NCBI RefSeq assembly: GCF_902150065.1
Contig: NC_043980.1
Span: 19,221,183-19,285,182 of the forward strand
Source: Myripristis murdjan
Lineage: Eukaryota; Chordata; Actinopteri; Holocentriformes; Holocentridae
DNA: 64,000 nt
Direction: 5' to 3'
The notes beneath the pieces were generated by a model. It searched no databases. It worked only from the letters and a program-made list of their open reading frames with translations, and was not told the origin of the DNA. This document shows, piece after piece, positions 1 through 12,490 of the stretch. Made by a program: the position numbers and the translations under genes. Position 1 is the first letter of the stretch; each line of letters opens with the position of its first letter.

Positions 1-3
1 TTT

Positions 4-170
4 GGGGCACCCCGGCAGCTCACCCGTTGGAGCGTTTGCCACATAGCAAGGCTGTGTCCTTACTGCAGCCGCCTGGGTTCAAATCTGGCCTGGACCCTTT
101 GCTGCATGTCATCCTCTCTCTCTTCCTTGCCCTTCCTGATAAAGAAAGAAATTACAATTTGTATTGTCAT
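4..170 (+). repeat. tRNA-derived SINE, percomorph type
   Basis: The 5' part reads like a degenerate tRNA head, with a B-box-like GGGTTCAAATC near 76-86 and an upstream stretch ending in a TTACTGCAGC motif. It is followed by the block CCCTTTGCTGCATGTCATCC and a CT-rich tail. This order is typical of tRNA-related SINEs spread through percomorph fishes. The 5' end may be cut by the window edge. Family assignment is from memory of the consensus. Confidence 0.7.
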
Positions 171-554
171 CTGAACAGACCATTACTTTCTTCATCTGTT
201 TTAATCTTGCAAGATGATCCTGTAGTCCCTTGTTGGTAACGAGTTTCACAAAATGCTGTGTATTACTATAGTGTCTGATGTCTAAAGGCATATTTTGTTC
301 TGTTATTATCCGAACACCACACTGTATAGTGCATCACAAGAAAAGGTAAACAGCATTAAAAAAATAAAGTAAAATAAAAGTAATTAAGTTTTCACTTACA
401 TAATAGCTACACAGTGACCTTAAATTGTTCAGGGGTATTTTCAGATGAAGTTGCATAATTAAAAGACTCTAGACTTAATATACCCTATTATCTATTAGAA
501 ACAATTATTAAAGTGTGCTACAAGAACGAGAGGTTGCTTGGCCTATTATTTTAA

Positions 555-692
555 GAAGTCATCCCCTAACTGAAATGTCACAGGTTCAGTCAATGTGCCT
601 GTCAACATCCATTAGTTAAGGACCAAGACACTGAACTCTAACCCACTGACTCTAAGTTGCTCTGGATAAGGGCATCAGCTAAATATAATGAA
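555..692 (+). repeat. Degenerate SINE/LINE tail
   Basis: The stretch ends in TTGCTCTGGATAAGGGCATC followed by AGCTAAAT. This closely resembles the conserved tail seen on many fish SINEs and their partner LINEs (TTGCTCTGGATAAGAGCGTC). The head is too decayed to name. The interval 171-554 between this and the first SINE is AT-rich and shows nothing I can identify. Confidence 0.55.
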
Positions 693-836
693 AACACTGT
701 TTGCTTTTAATCCAGCTGTTCAGGCTGAAGATGCGCAGGTTGTCAGGTGAGCATTTTGAGTATCTGCATGTTATGTGGGGTTAGCAAAGAGTTACTCAGA
801 AACAGTAGTTATAATTCAAAATTCTGTATGGAAGTT

Positions 837-995
837 CAAAAATTCCAAGGCAGCTCTTCTTGTTCATTAAAAAGCCCACTCTTCCTGATGAAGGCCATGC
901 TCTGGCCGAAACATGTTGAAGCCTCTTTTTAATCATGTAAGCCACCTTTAATATAGACTTTTTAATGAACAAGAGGAGCTGCTTTGGAATTTTTG
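837..995. repeat. Foldback element, 38-bp arms
   Basis: The left arm 837-874 pairs almost perfectly with the right arm 958-995 (CAAAAATTCCAAGGCAGCTC against its complement). The loop carries CTGATGAAGGCC followed by CTGGCCGAAACATGTTGAA, a motif that recurs in teleost repeats. I take this as a short palindromic MITE or the end of a larger one. The following interval 1000-1500 shows no gene. Confidence 0.6.
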
Positions 996-1516
996 AGCTT
1001 TCTTTTGGAAATATCTCCCCGTAAGTCCAATGAGCACCTTCTTGGATCATGAAATGAACCTTTTTTTTAAATGAAATGTTGACATGCTGTAGCCTTCTCC
1101 TACTCTTCCTTTTCTCAAAATTCTGTATTTCCACATTGACGGAAAAATGATTTTGGGTAATCATGTATTATTCCTAATTATATATGAACCTGTTGGTGAA
1201 AACATTTTTACATTTTCCCAACCAAAGACTCAAGCTGCAGTGTTTTTAAGTCTTTTATTGTTTATTCATGCAGTCAGTCATGTCAGGGGTGTGTGTAAGC
1301 AATATAAAGCCATGTACAGTGTGCACTGGATTGTATACGTTGCTGCATATGAATCATGTCAAGTTAACCGCTTCACTGTTTCACAACAGCAGTGAGATTA
1401 GTTCTGGCTCTTGCATGCTCTGTGGACAGCCGTTTTTAGGATTATCCTCAAATGCATCATTTCATCATTTGTCACAGCAGTAGTACAAATTCAAAATTAC
1501 AACACTATTGGCCTCT

Positions 1517-1553
1517 GATTGGACAACTGGTGGCAGAAATTTTCTTTAAATAG
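1517..1553 (+). promoter_or_regulatory. SCPP A promoter: GATTGG plus TATA-like box
   Basis: GATTGG (inverted CCAAT) at 1517-1522 and TTTAAATAG at 1545-1553 are 22 bp apart. A non-coding first exon follows at about 1575-1643, ending AAG before GTAAGA. The same pair of boxes lies upstream of the other SCPP genes here, which supports it as a real promoter. Confidence 0.65.
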
Positions 1554-1762
1554 TGCGCATGAACGTATCTCATACCACAGCAAAATTCACCATCAGACTC
1601 TCCGCCACTGGCAACCCCTGTCACCATTGTCCTTCAACTCAAGGTAAGACTTCTATCAGTGGAGACTCATATTTCAGAGGAGCAGCCTGTAACTCATGAA
1701 ATTATCTGCTCAATTTGTACCCCCTTTTTCCACTCTAGAAAGGATTCTATTGTACTTCAGCC

Positions 1763-2424
1763 ATGAAACTGCTGGTCCTGGTTATGTGCTGCATTGCACT
1801 AAGTTCCTCCTTCCCTGTAAGTACCAACATCAACAGATATTCCTCAAGCCAAGTCTTGTAAATGCTGTGATTGCTAGTGTTGTTAGGATGAATGTTGCTT
1901 ATGGTATATTAAGTTTTAGATATGCAGTTTATGACATGAAAATTGTTAATTTCCAAAGGTGTCTGAGGAGAAGGGCCGAATGAAGCGTTCCAACAGTAAT
2001 GAGGTCAGTCTGGGCACTACACTTCTTTTATCCACTGACAAACTAAATGAATAAAAAAATGAAAGAAAGAAAGAAAGAAATCTATTTGTTCATTACAATA
2101 TTCTGTAAAATTAACATTTGTGAAAACTGAAATGTTTTTTTTTTTTTTTTTTTTTTTCAGTCTGGTTTCTACATGGGCCGACCTTATTACGGCGGTTATA
2201 TGCAACCTCAGTTCCCGTTGTTCTACCCCAGCTATCAACCCAACCAAGCCTTGACAGCTTTACTGCCATTCCTGCTGGCAAGTCTTGCCAATTCTGCTGC
2301 TCCTGCTCCGGCCCCAACTCCAGCTGCAGGTGCAGGTGCAGCTCCAGCTGCAGGTGCAGGTGCAGCTCCAGCTGCAGGTGCTGGTGCAGCTCCAGCTGCA
2401 GGTGCAGGTGCAGCACGTGCATGA
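1763..2424 (+). CDS. SCPP gene A: short secreted Ala/Gly/Pro-rich protein
   Basis: Coding exons are 1763-1816, 1959-2003 and 2161-2424 (120 residues), all phase 0. The first exon is a signal peptide (MKLLVLVMCCIALSSSFP). The second encodes 15 residues with a basic RMKR stretch, a furin-like site, then SNSNE. The last starts with an aromatic segment (GFYMGRPYYGGYMQPQFPLF), then ends in about four copies of an AAPAAGAGA-type repeat from a roughly 30-bp minisatellite. A 23-T tract precedes the last acceptor. The polyadenylation signal AATAAA is at 2516-2521. The gene layout and secreted, low-complexity product mark it as an SCPP gene. Its exact orthologue is not recognised. The closest relatives here are SCPP B and C, which share the three-exon plan. 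Expression in mineralising or epithelial tissue is inferred from the family. Confidence 0.75.
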
Positions 2425-2529
2425 AACTGAAATCGGACAAGCTGGGAGAATCTGACTTCAGGACATGTTTTGTTTCTTGTTCAATGTTCAAATTTGACTT
2501 CCGTAACTGAAATGAAATAAAAATAAACA

Positions 2530-2943
2530 AGAAAATAAATACGATACAATGGATTTTTTGTTTTGTTTTCCACAAGCGTATCTACCATTACTTATTTCAT
2601 CCAACATCTCTGTGCCTCTTTAACAGTCACAAATATATTCACTGTTTTAAACCATTTCCAATTTTGAAGCATGCATTTCTATGATACTGTGTGTAACTGC
2701 AAAAAATGCAAAGAGCTAAGAGCTGCTAAGAGAGTTGCATCAAGGGAAGTTTAAAATATTTCACTGTCACATGGTTGATGAAGCCTACAGATAGTTCCTA
2801 ACAGAGCTTGGCGCCCAATGTAAATGTATGGAGTCCTGTGTAACAGCATTGCTTTTTGTAATTATTAAACAATAACTTACCATAAATATACTCATACTAT
2901 GATCTAAATGAATACTCTTTTCTGACTGGCTGGCAGGTGTGTG
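2530..2943. other. Spacer between SCPP A and the palindrome
   Basis: No gene is seen. The part 2580-2700 is the 3' flank of SCPP A and is matched by a diverged copy at about 10.2-10.4 kb. Confidence 0.6.
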
Positions 2944-2949
2944 TTAAAA

Positions 2950-5900
2950 CCAACCTGATCTCACAGAAATCCGTGAAATGAGCACAACCTCTTAACAACG
3001 CATTGCGTGCTCCTGGCACATAACCTGTTATAATTATGTGTGGCCACCACAGAAACAGCGTCCACTGAAAGTCAATTAGGATCCGTGTCGTATGGCCACC
3101 ACGCAAACGCTGTCAACTGAAAGTCAATTTCATGTGGGTGGTAGTTCATAGATCCCGGAAGTGCAAATTTAATCAAAATAAAATAATAAAATAAAAAATA
3201 AAAAATCGCCAGTTTTCTAGACTAGGCCTACCATATTGACCCGCATAAAAGACGACCCTGATTTTAAGATGACCCCTCTTTTTCAAGACCATTTTTGGAA
3301 AATAGGCTACTTTTTATATGGACAAAATCTTGTTTGAATAAAAAAGCCAACGGCCTGCATCAGGCGGGTCGGCCGCGGCACCGGCTGGTACCGCGCCCAC
3401 CCGGTCAGGTCTGCGGGATCTGACAGGTGAGCGGTCAGTGCCGCGGTCGGCCCGCCTGGTGCCATGGCCGGTAGGAGTAGTATCTAACATGGAAGGGCGC
3501 AAGCCAGTAATTTCGCCTAGGGCGGCACATAGGCAGAACCGCCACTGTATAGTTTATAATGTCATCATTTTCATATTTTTCTAGTCCACAAAAATCACAT
3601 TTTAAGCCATTTTGAAATCAATGAACGAAATTTTATTTTAATCTGAAAAACACCGGCGTTACCAAGGCAACGCGCTTCATGCTACCTGGTGACTCCCGGC
3701 TTCTCGGCTTCAAAGACGTCACGCCGTGGGTGGTGGTTCATAGATCCCGGAAGTGCAAATTTAATCGGTATTCTGAAAAAAAGGTCTGATTATTAGCCAT
3801 AACGTTGTAACCACCCAAGGCAGACTCACCACGAGCTATGAGGATGTGTAACGATGGCATGTGTCCACAAGTCCCGTATAATATCAACTTTATTTTAAGA
3901 AAACACGTTTTATTTGCGATATCATATCACGGAGAAGCACTACATTACCCATAATCCTAGTGTTTATCAGCGACGTGTCTGAATTGACAGCTTTCATCAA
4001 TAAAGTCAATAAAATCTAATAAAGTGCATGAAAGTTGATAATGTGCTGATATGTTACGCCATTGAACACAACCCTTTCAGTCAGCGAAACAGAGCGGGTG
4101 GACAAACCGTGGAAACACGTCAAAAATAGCACTAAAGATTTATATAGTCTATATATATATTTTTTTTTTCATAACACATCTTTATTCGTGGTATAAACAT
4201 AGGCTACATGTTACGGTTATGCTTTTGCTGTTGAAAAACTACCGTATGTATGGTTTTTAAACCTAAATTCACAATGTTTATCCTAACCCGGAAGAGGGGT
4301 ACCAGAACTACAATTCGTGCAGAGTTGCAACACACAGAGCTGTCCGGCGCCATAGCTTTTGTAGTTCTAACATGTTATGTCTATTATATGAAGTGGTGAT
4401 CACTAATTTTGCAATCTTAATCAAAGTTTTTGGGTGTGGGAAGAACGCCTGAATGGTCAGATTTTAATTTTTTTTTTCTTAAGATAGTGAAATCATGTTT
4501 TTTCCATGTTTTGACACTAGTCGGTGGCGCCCCCTATTGGTTTGCCATCGGACATGATAGTAGAGGTCAAGAGCTTTCCAAAAATGTTGACCCCATGTCT
4601 CTACCATATTTTGTTGCTGCACTGTAAGCCTTTAAAAGTGTCTCAGGTGCAAGGTTCAAAGGGCACTTGTGGGGAGCAGGAACTGCCCACTGGTCTCACA
4701 CTGAGATATGTTACTCCATAGGTCAAGACCTTTCAAACGATGTCTTCATTGTTGTTCTGTGACAAAGTTTGATTTTCATCTTGCTCCAAGCCAAGGCTGT
4801 CTCAGGTATACATCTGCAGACCTCTTTTAGGGCCAAGCTTGATAAAATCAGTCAAACTTCTTTAAGGGGGTATTTAATGGCCAAATTTATTTAGAATATT
4901 GATGTTAGTCATATACACAGTCATACTTTTCAATTTGGACCATTTCAAAGCTTTTTTTTCCCCATAAAATACTCAATGTTTCATATTTCAGATTTTCCCA
5001 TTAACTTAATATGGCCACCTGAGACACTTTTAAAGGCTTACAGTGCAGCAACAAAATATGGTAGAGACATGGGGTCAACATTTTTGGAAAGCTCTTGACC
5101 TCTACTATCATGTCCGATGGCAAACCAATAGGGGGCGCCACCGACTAGTGTCAAAACATGGAAAAAACATGATTTCACTATCTTAAGAAAAAAAAAATTA
5201 AAATCTGACCATTCAGGCGTTCTTCCCACACCCAAAAACTTTGATTAAGATTGCAAAATTAGTGATCACCACTTCATATAATAGACATAACATGTTAGAA
5301 CTACAAAAGCTATGGCGCCGGACAGCTCTGTGTGTTGCAACTCTGCACGAATTGTAGTTCTGGTACCCCTCTTCCGGGTTAGGATAAACATTGTGAATTT
5401 AGGTTTAAAAACCATACATACGGTAGTTTTTCAACAGCAAAAGCATAACCGTAACATGTAGCCTATGTTTATACCACGAATAAAGATGTGTTATGAAAAA
5501 AAAAATATATATATAGACTATATAAATCTTTAGTGCTATTTTTGACGTGTTTCCACGGTTTGTCCACCCGCTCTGTTTCGCTGACTGAAAGGGTTGTGTT
5601 CAATGGCGTAACATATCAGCACATTATCAACTTTCATGCACTTTATTAGATTTTATTGACTTTATTGATGAAAGCTGTCAATTCAGACACGTCGCTGATA
5701 AACACTAGGATTATGGGTAATGTAGTGCTTCTCCGTGATATGATATCGCAAATAAAACGTGTTTTCTTAAAATAAAGTTGATATTATACGGGACTTGTGG
5801 ACACATGCCATCGTTACACATCCTCATAGCTCGTGGTGAGTCTGCCTTGGGTGGTTACAACGTTATGGCTAATAATCAGACCTTTTTTTCAGAATACCGA

Positions 5901-6710
5901 TTAAATTTGCACTTCCGGGATCTATGAACCACCACCCACGGCGTGACGTCTTTGAAGCCGAGAAGCCGGGAGTCACCAGGTAGCATGAAGCGCGTTGCCT
6001 TGGTAACGCCGGTGTTTTTCAGATTAAAATAAAATTTCGTTCATTGATTTCAAAATGGCTTAAAATGTGATTTTTGTGGACTAGAAAAATATGAAAATGA
6101 TGACATTTTAAACTATACAGTGGCGGTTCTGCCTATGTGCCGCCCTAGGCGAAATTACTGGCTTGCGCCCTTCCATGTTAGATACTACTCCTACCGGCCA
6201 TGGCACCAGGCGGGCCGACCGCGGCACTGACCGCTCACCTGTCAGATCCCGCAGACCTGACCGGGTGGGCGCGGTGCCGCGGCCGACCCGCCTGATGCAG
6301 GCCGGTGGCTTTTTTATTCAAACAAGATTTTGTCCATATAAAAAGTAGCCTATTTTCCAAAAATGGTCTTGAAAAAGAGGGGTCATCTTAAAATCAGGGT
6401 CGTCTTTTATGCGGGTCAATATGGTAGGCCTAGTCTAGAAAACTGGCGATTTTTTATTTTTTATTTTATTATTTTATTTTGATTAAATTTGCACTTCCGG
6501 GATCTATGAACTAGGCTACCACCCACATGAAATTGACTTTCAGTGGACAGCGTTTGCGTGGTGGCCATACGACACGGATCCTAATTGACTTTCAGTGGAC
6601 GCTGTTTCTGTGGTGGCCACACATAATTATAACAGGTTATGTGCCAGGAGCACGCAATGCGTTGTTAAGAGGTTGTGCTCATTTCACGGATTTCTGTGAG
6701 ATCAGGTTGG
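2950..6710. mobile_element. Giant palindromic (foldback) element, 3.76 kb
   Basis: The left arm 2950-4650 is the reverse complement of the right arm 5016-6710. Arms are about 1.7 kb with a unique loop of about 365 bp at 4651-5015. The ends are CCAACCTGAT and ATCAGGTTGG. TTAAAA directly flanks both ends (2944-2949 and 6711-6716), consistent with a target-site duplication; it can be read as TTAAAACC if the CC is shared. The arms look nearly identical: I saw one small indel near 3143/6513, a 10-base indel near 3389/6275 and single substitutions. Within each arm, the sequence around TTCATAGATCCCGGAAGTGC occurs twice (about 3146 and 3738 in the left arm), so the arm itself holds a nested insertion or duplication. 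No transposase-like reading frame is visible. The superfamily is not certain; a TTAA-type or hAT-type non-autonomous element are both possible. Confidence 0.85.
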
Positions 6711-6719
6711 TTAAAACCA

Positions 6720-9700
6720 TGGACAGCTCAAGTTTAATCTGAATTCCTAAACTTGTAACCATAGCAACATTAAAAAGCACAGCTGTTGACTTGTTAACCG
6801 CTGTGGCACTGCTGAGTCACTGGCTCGATAAACTAACAACAGTAAACTCCTGCTTCATAACCTTTCAATTTTGAGTGCAAAATTTTCACAAAAAAATTAC
6901 AAATTTTTATTTCACATTGTTGGCAAATGACAATGATATAACCAGGATAATTAACCAGTAGGTGTGTGTTTGGGGTATAACTTGGAGGCAAAGAACCACC
7001 CAACACAAAGCATCGTTGATCGATACATGACTGTGGCGAAATTGTTTAAAAAACATCTGAAATTAAACGATGAACTTAAGGTAGGATTTAAGCTACAACA
7101 TCAGCGTTCTGTATTGATGTCGTCCTTGGCTAGCAAACATTGTCTGACACTTTTCTGAATTCCCTTGTTTATAACTAACGTTAGCTGGATGTTTCTAGAA
7201 AATTCTTGTAATCACATCCCAATGTATTTTAATGACTTGACGGATGGATGACGGATCAGACATCTCAGAAGCTTCGATGAAGGAAAAATATGTTTCCTTG
7301 GGATCCTCCTAACTAGAAAGAAATATTAAGATATCAAATTATACATTTTTATGGTTGTTGCATCACAGCTAAATTGTCTTAAATTCACCTCATTAGGTCT
7401 GTAATGAGTCTGTAATCAGTACAGAGTAAACTACTGTAGGTTACTGACATTATGCTTCTCTCAATGTAAATTTGAGTGTCTAACACAAACTGAGCTGCAA
7501 CATTTTCAGAGTCATTTGTAAGGATAAAAAAAAAAAAAAGCAAAACAAAAGACACCGACCATAGTGGACCTAGACAGTCTGTTAACTGCATTTACTGTCA
7601 TGCAATTAACTTCCGAACAAGCTACACATTTGATGTATGTTAGCTGCAGGTATGCTTGTGCAACTGTGTTTGTGGTGCTACTTTGAATAACCAATACTCA
7701 AAACAAATTTCTGGAGATCCAAGTTCACAGAGTAGATATACAAATACTAATAAATGCTGCTTAAAGGGGGAGTCAACAAGTTAGAGCTTCAAGTCTATTT
7801 AACCAGTATCACTGTTTACAGTTTCACAGGACTTTCCATACCCTCAAGTTTACAACACGATAACACTCCCTATCAGTCCTACAGCAATCCTCCATAGCAA
7901 GAGCCCAGACAGGCCAGAGAGATGTGCAATAGGTGCTGACCCAGTGAGCAAATTACCAAGGTAATACAGCCTTAATGTAAAGAAAAACACATTAGAAGTT
8001 TTCAAATGCTGAAAGCTCTGGCTGCAATAAATAAACCTCCATTTAATGTAAATGGATATTTTATTTTGATACAGTCTTTTCCACAGACAGAGTGTATTTA
8101 TTGCTGCCTTACAGTTTTTTTCAATCGCTTTACCTCCTTTGTCAACTCAGAAATGCTGGTATCAAAACAGTTAATCCATAGGCCTAATGAGAGGTGCACT
8201 TCCCAAAATAACACATTTTGTTTGCAAAAGGCTCTTACCATGACAAAACATTTCAAACATGCAGCAAAAGCACATTTTGTCACCGCCCAATACAACTCGT
8301 AGTCAAGCGACATAATCCAGCCACTCATTCACTTCATACTCAACACCAAAATGCAACACACCTTTTTTAGTCTGAGCAGGTTCAACCTTACTTTTTTCCT
8401 GTGTGTACTGCAGTCATATTTTTGACAATTTACATAGTTACATATTGTAAAGCAAGTAGCAAAAGCCAATATTTCCCTCAAACAACTCAACTTCTGCCCA
8501 AATGAGTAGATTTCTTCTATCAGCTTTACTGTACTGTAACACAGCTGACAGCAAAATACAAAATACAGCTATCAGTTTGAACCAGGTTCTCCTGTGAGCT
8601 ACACATTCAAATGTGAACTTACAGTAAAGAATTGCATCCAAACTCAGAAAGACTTTGAAGTGAAATTATGCTGTATTGATGGGAAAAACTGAAATATGGT
8701 AAGTCACATACAGTATTACACAGAAAAACTCAAAGGAGTTGAGAAAAAAAAATACAGAATACAATTTATAGGCCCCTTTTTTGTAGGTGCATACTGATTG
8801 ATTGGTGAATGGTGATTTGTGGAACGGGTAGTGATGCAGGTGCACTAGTGATTTCACAGTGATGCAGCTCATTTCTATCAGCTGTGAGCAGATGTTTTGC
8901 TTTCGACTACCACAGTGAAGTCAATGGAGTCAGGGCCATGTAAATGACACATGTGAGAAGTGTTGTGCAAAAGAGCCTGAAAAATGTGTGAATCCAATGA
9001 AAAGGTATGAACACATTTGCAAAAGAAAACTTCTGCTGTGGTTTGGAGGTGAAGATGACGACAAAGTGGATCCCAGTTTCATTATACTGGAAAAAGCGAA
9101 TGAAAAAAACTGTAATGTTAGAGTTTCACTAGATACTGTATAACACAAAAGATTCTGCACACCAGTGACTGCTAAATAGGAAGATGTTGGATATCATACA
9201 GGCTGCATTAGTACAGGACAATTAACTTGCAATGTTATTCAGGATTAGTTTGAAGTAATTCAAAGGCAATATAAAACCTCCTTCATGACAAAATAAATAA
9301 ATAAATAAAATAAAAATCATAAACTCAAAAAAGTGTGAAAAATAAAGACTGACAAAGTGACTTTATAGACAAAGTGAAGATAACCAAATGAAATAAGGGG
9401 GCATCATTATCAATGGTATGGTATATTACTGATGGTACTTTACATGCGTGTGTACAACAAACTTAAAACACATAAAATAGTGGAAATTCTTTGCTGCCTT
9501 GTTTCTGACACCTATAATAATGGCGATATTCTAGATTGAAATGCGGATGAGACCAAACCTAGTCTCCCTTATACATACAGTTATGACTGGAAATCTCTAA
9601 TGATGTAAAATTGATCACCAATTACTGGCAAAAGAGAGTGGATAGTGGATAAATATAAAAAAAATAAATAAAAAAAAGAGGCATATTAGATCAGTATTTA

Positions 9701-9885
9701 TCCAATACGTTGACATGAGAAAAAAAAAAAGTTGTCACTGTATAATGCCTACTACATGATATCCTGACCATCTTTGTGTTTCCTTACTCATTGAACCATG
9801 TGCTTATTTTGTCTATTGAAGCTCTGGTGACTTGCTGAATGAGAAGGTGGTCGACACTAATTACTCTTCTGTGTGTGTAATGTTC
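6720..9885. other. AT-rich spacer, no gene seen
   Basis: Open frames here are short, lack splice context or family motifs, and look like chance. Poly-A and AAAT tracts occur near 7528, 9295, 9657 and 9720. I recognise no element family. Confidence 0.5.
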
Positions 9886-9889
9886 TGTG

Positions 9890-10108
9890 TGTAATGGAAA
9901 ACAAATGCATTTGCTACGACAGTGCTGCAGCCTTGTGTTTACAAGATGAAGCAGCAAAATAATTTAAACAGGAGACAGGGGGTAGCTGCAACTGTTACCC
10001 ATGGGAGAATCTGTCCTCAGGATACATTTTATATTTTTAAAAGCACGTTTCTTGTTCAATAAATTGACCCCAGTAACTGAAATTAAACACATAAACCAGG
10101 AAAAATTA

Positions 10109-10143
<35 letters not shown>

Positions 10144-10490
10144 AATAATAATAGTAATAATAATAATAGTGATAATAATAAATGAGAATAGCCATGTATT
10201 TTAGCCATGTCTTTTTTTTTATTTATTGCTAATTTCATTCAGCACTGATGAGCATAGTAGGGGTCTCTCTGTCTCTCTTTTGCTCTCTGTCTCACTGTGC
10301 CTCTTGCAGTTACAGATATATTTACTGTTTTACACCATTTCCCATTTCAAAGCAGACATGTCTATCATAATCTGTAATTGCAAGTAAATGCATTTGCTAT
10401 GACAGTGCTGCAGCCTTGTGTTTATAAGACAAAGCAGCAAAGCTTCGGTTTCAACAGGAAACAGGAAGTAGCCATAACTTTTATCCTTGC
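9890..10490 (+). pseudogene. Relic of an SCPP A-like 3' end flanked by a direct repeat
   Basis: Positions 10003-10100 align with the 3' UTR of SCPP A (2437-2525): both carry GGGAGAATCTG, then TTTCTTGTTCAAT, then GTAACTGAAAT. Positions 10220-10390 align with 2590-2700: both carry TATTTACTGTTTTA or TATTCACTGTTTTA, then ACCATTTCC. A further block with GACAGTGCTGCAGCCTTGTG occurs on both sides, at about 9900-10000 and 10385-10485. No signal exon or repetitive coding exon remains, and an (ATT)n tract (10109-10141) interrupts the copy. I read it as the surviving 3' part of a tandem SCPP duplicate whose coding part is lost. Confidence 0.65.
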
Positions 10491-10762
10491 GTACAAGAGG
10501 AAGGAGTGTGTTAGATTACAAAGAGTGTCTATAGTGAAGAGGACCAGGCGGTAGACATTATCGTGCAAAAGCATGTACTGTTGAGTAACTGTGTTAGGGG
10601 TGTGTGCAAATTGTTTTGTGACTATGCTATGGGCCAATCAGCATCAAATGCTGAGTCCCAGTTTGCCTGCTCTGTCTGTTCACTTGAAGTCCTGAAATTC
10701 CTACAGAGTGAGAGCTCTTTCTTTCCATGAACCTCTGAACGACTGCTACTGAGTTGAACAGA

Positions 10763-11028
10763 ATGGAACAAGCTGTATTATCTACAATAATCAGTCAGTA
10801 TCCGACACCAAACCACACATTCAAACATATGTTTTCTGACTTTTTATTCAAAGCATAGTTTAAAAAATTAATTCTCTGTGTTGTATTTCTTCTTGCCCTT
10901 TCTGTGCTTTAGTTCTGAGTGTTTTGGTCCCACCCAGACAAACCCAAGGTAAGCACTGAACGAGTCTGGTGGTGTTCATTCCCTTTTCCTGTGTAAAAAT
11001 GTCAGTGTAAAGCTAACTTTTGCTCATG

Positions 11029-11059
<31 letters not shown>

Positions 11060-12451
11060 TTTTTCACACAGAGATCCCCAAACCTGTTCTGACCCTGCAC
11101 CATAATTATTCTAAGATATACAAAGGGGAACCTATAACACTCAGATGTGACATACGGAATGGAAAAAAGTCAGACTGGGAGTACAAATGGTTTCAAGATG
11201 GAGATCTTCACAACCCAGTTTTCTCCTCTAATGAGACCGAGTACATAGCCACCCCTTACAGTAAAAAGATTTATGCTGATTTTCTTGTGTCACGTAAAAA
11301 GACAGGAAATTTCAGCTGTATGGCTGTACGGAAAAGTGACAGGAAGCAGTCTCAAGTGAGTGATGCAATTGAACTAACTATTCATGGTGAGTTTATCATT
11401 GCTTTGTTATTGTCTGTGTGAGTGGCTTGTGTCTGTGTTTAATGGTATGGCTGTGTCTCCCCTCATGTTTAGGTTAGTGGCCTGACTCTACCCTGCCATC
11501 CCAGCCTCTGGCTGTCCCTGGCCTTGCTCCCCTTGCATGGCCCTGCTCCCCCTGTGCCTCCCACAATAAACCCTCTTGGCTTCCTAATGTTTTGCTATTC
11601 CCTCTCCATTTTTTTGAGTGCATGTCTCAAATCTTTAACTGTGTGAATGGACGTGTTAAAGTTGTAGACTTATTCATTGCACATGGATTTACAATTACTA
11701 AAATTACACTTTCTTAACCACATTAGCAATATCTGCCCCTGAAGTGAAGGTGTCTCCTTCACCGTGGCTGAGGGTTGGAGACTCAGCCATGCTGAGCTGT
11801 GAAATTCAAGGCTCATCAGAAGATTGGACGTACTACTGGTACAGGACCATTCCCTATAAAGATGGGTTGCCTTCACCTTGGACAAAGAGGTTCTCTATGG
11901 AGATGCTCCCAGATGTCCAGCATGGGACTCATGGCCCCCTGTCTTTCAGCAATGTCAGTCTCAAACACATAGACGTGTATGCCTGTAGAGCTGGGAGAGG
12001 AAATCCAGAATTTTTCACAGAGTACAGCACGGCACCGGAACTTCTGTGGGTGTCAGGTGAGTTAGTCTAAAAACTGTTCCTAACACACACTTATATCAAA
12101 GCATATTCCATAGAGACACACAGCTGAACCACGGCCACTGACTGCAGTGAGATGAAAAAATAGTGTCGACAGTCTTTTGGGCACCAGGGGCAGTGCTCAG
12201 TGGAGCAGAGTTCAAGTTGCTCAGTGGAGCAAAAATCCAAAATAACTGTCAAACATTTCCATTATGATGTCAACTTTAATGCTAACTTTCTCCAAGGAAA
12301 ACTATATGATTTCTTGCAAAGTTAAATTTGGGGGGAAAGTCCCATAGACAACTATTCATTTTACTTGTAGAGAGGATTTTCTCCCTGGAGGTGGGTCTAG
12401 ATATTTTTGTAGGAGGAATATCTAACCTTTTAGACTATCTCTATTTTATAT

Positions 12452-12490
<39 letters not shown>

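Noticed and set aside
2111-2575. 154-residue minus-strand frame with LQLELHLH repeats
   Set aside because: Antisense shadow of the SCPP A minisatellite.
4430-5235. Identical 65-residue open frames on both strands near the palindrome centre
   Set aside because: They are mirror images produced by the inverted repeat, with no domain, and end in the arm. They are not genes.
3314-6348. Arg/Pro-rich open frames (MRPSMLDTTPTGHGTRR...) in both palindrome arms
   Set aside because: GC-rich stretch of the repeat; the two copies differ by an indel that changes the frame, so there is no sign of coding constraint.
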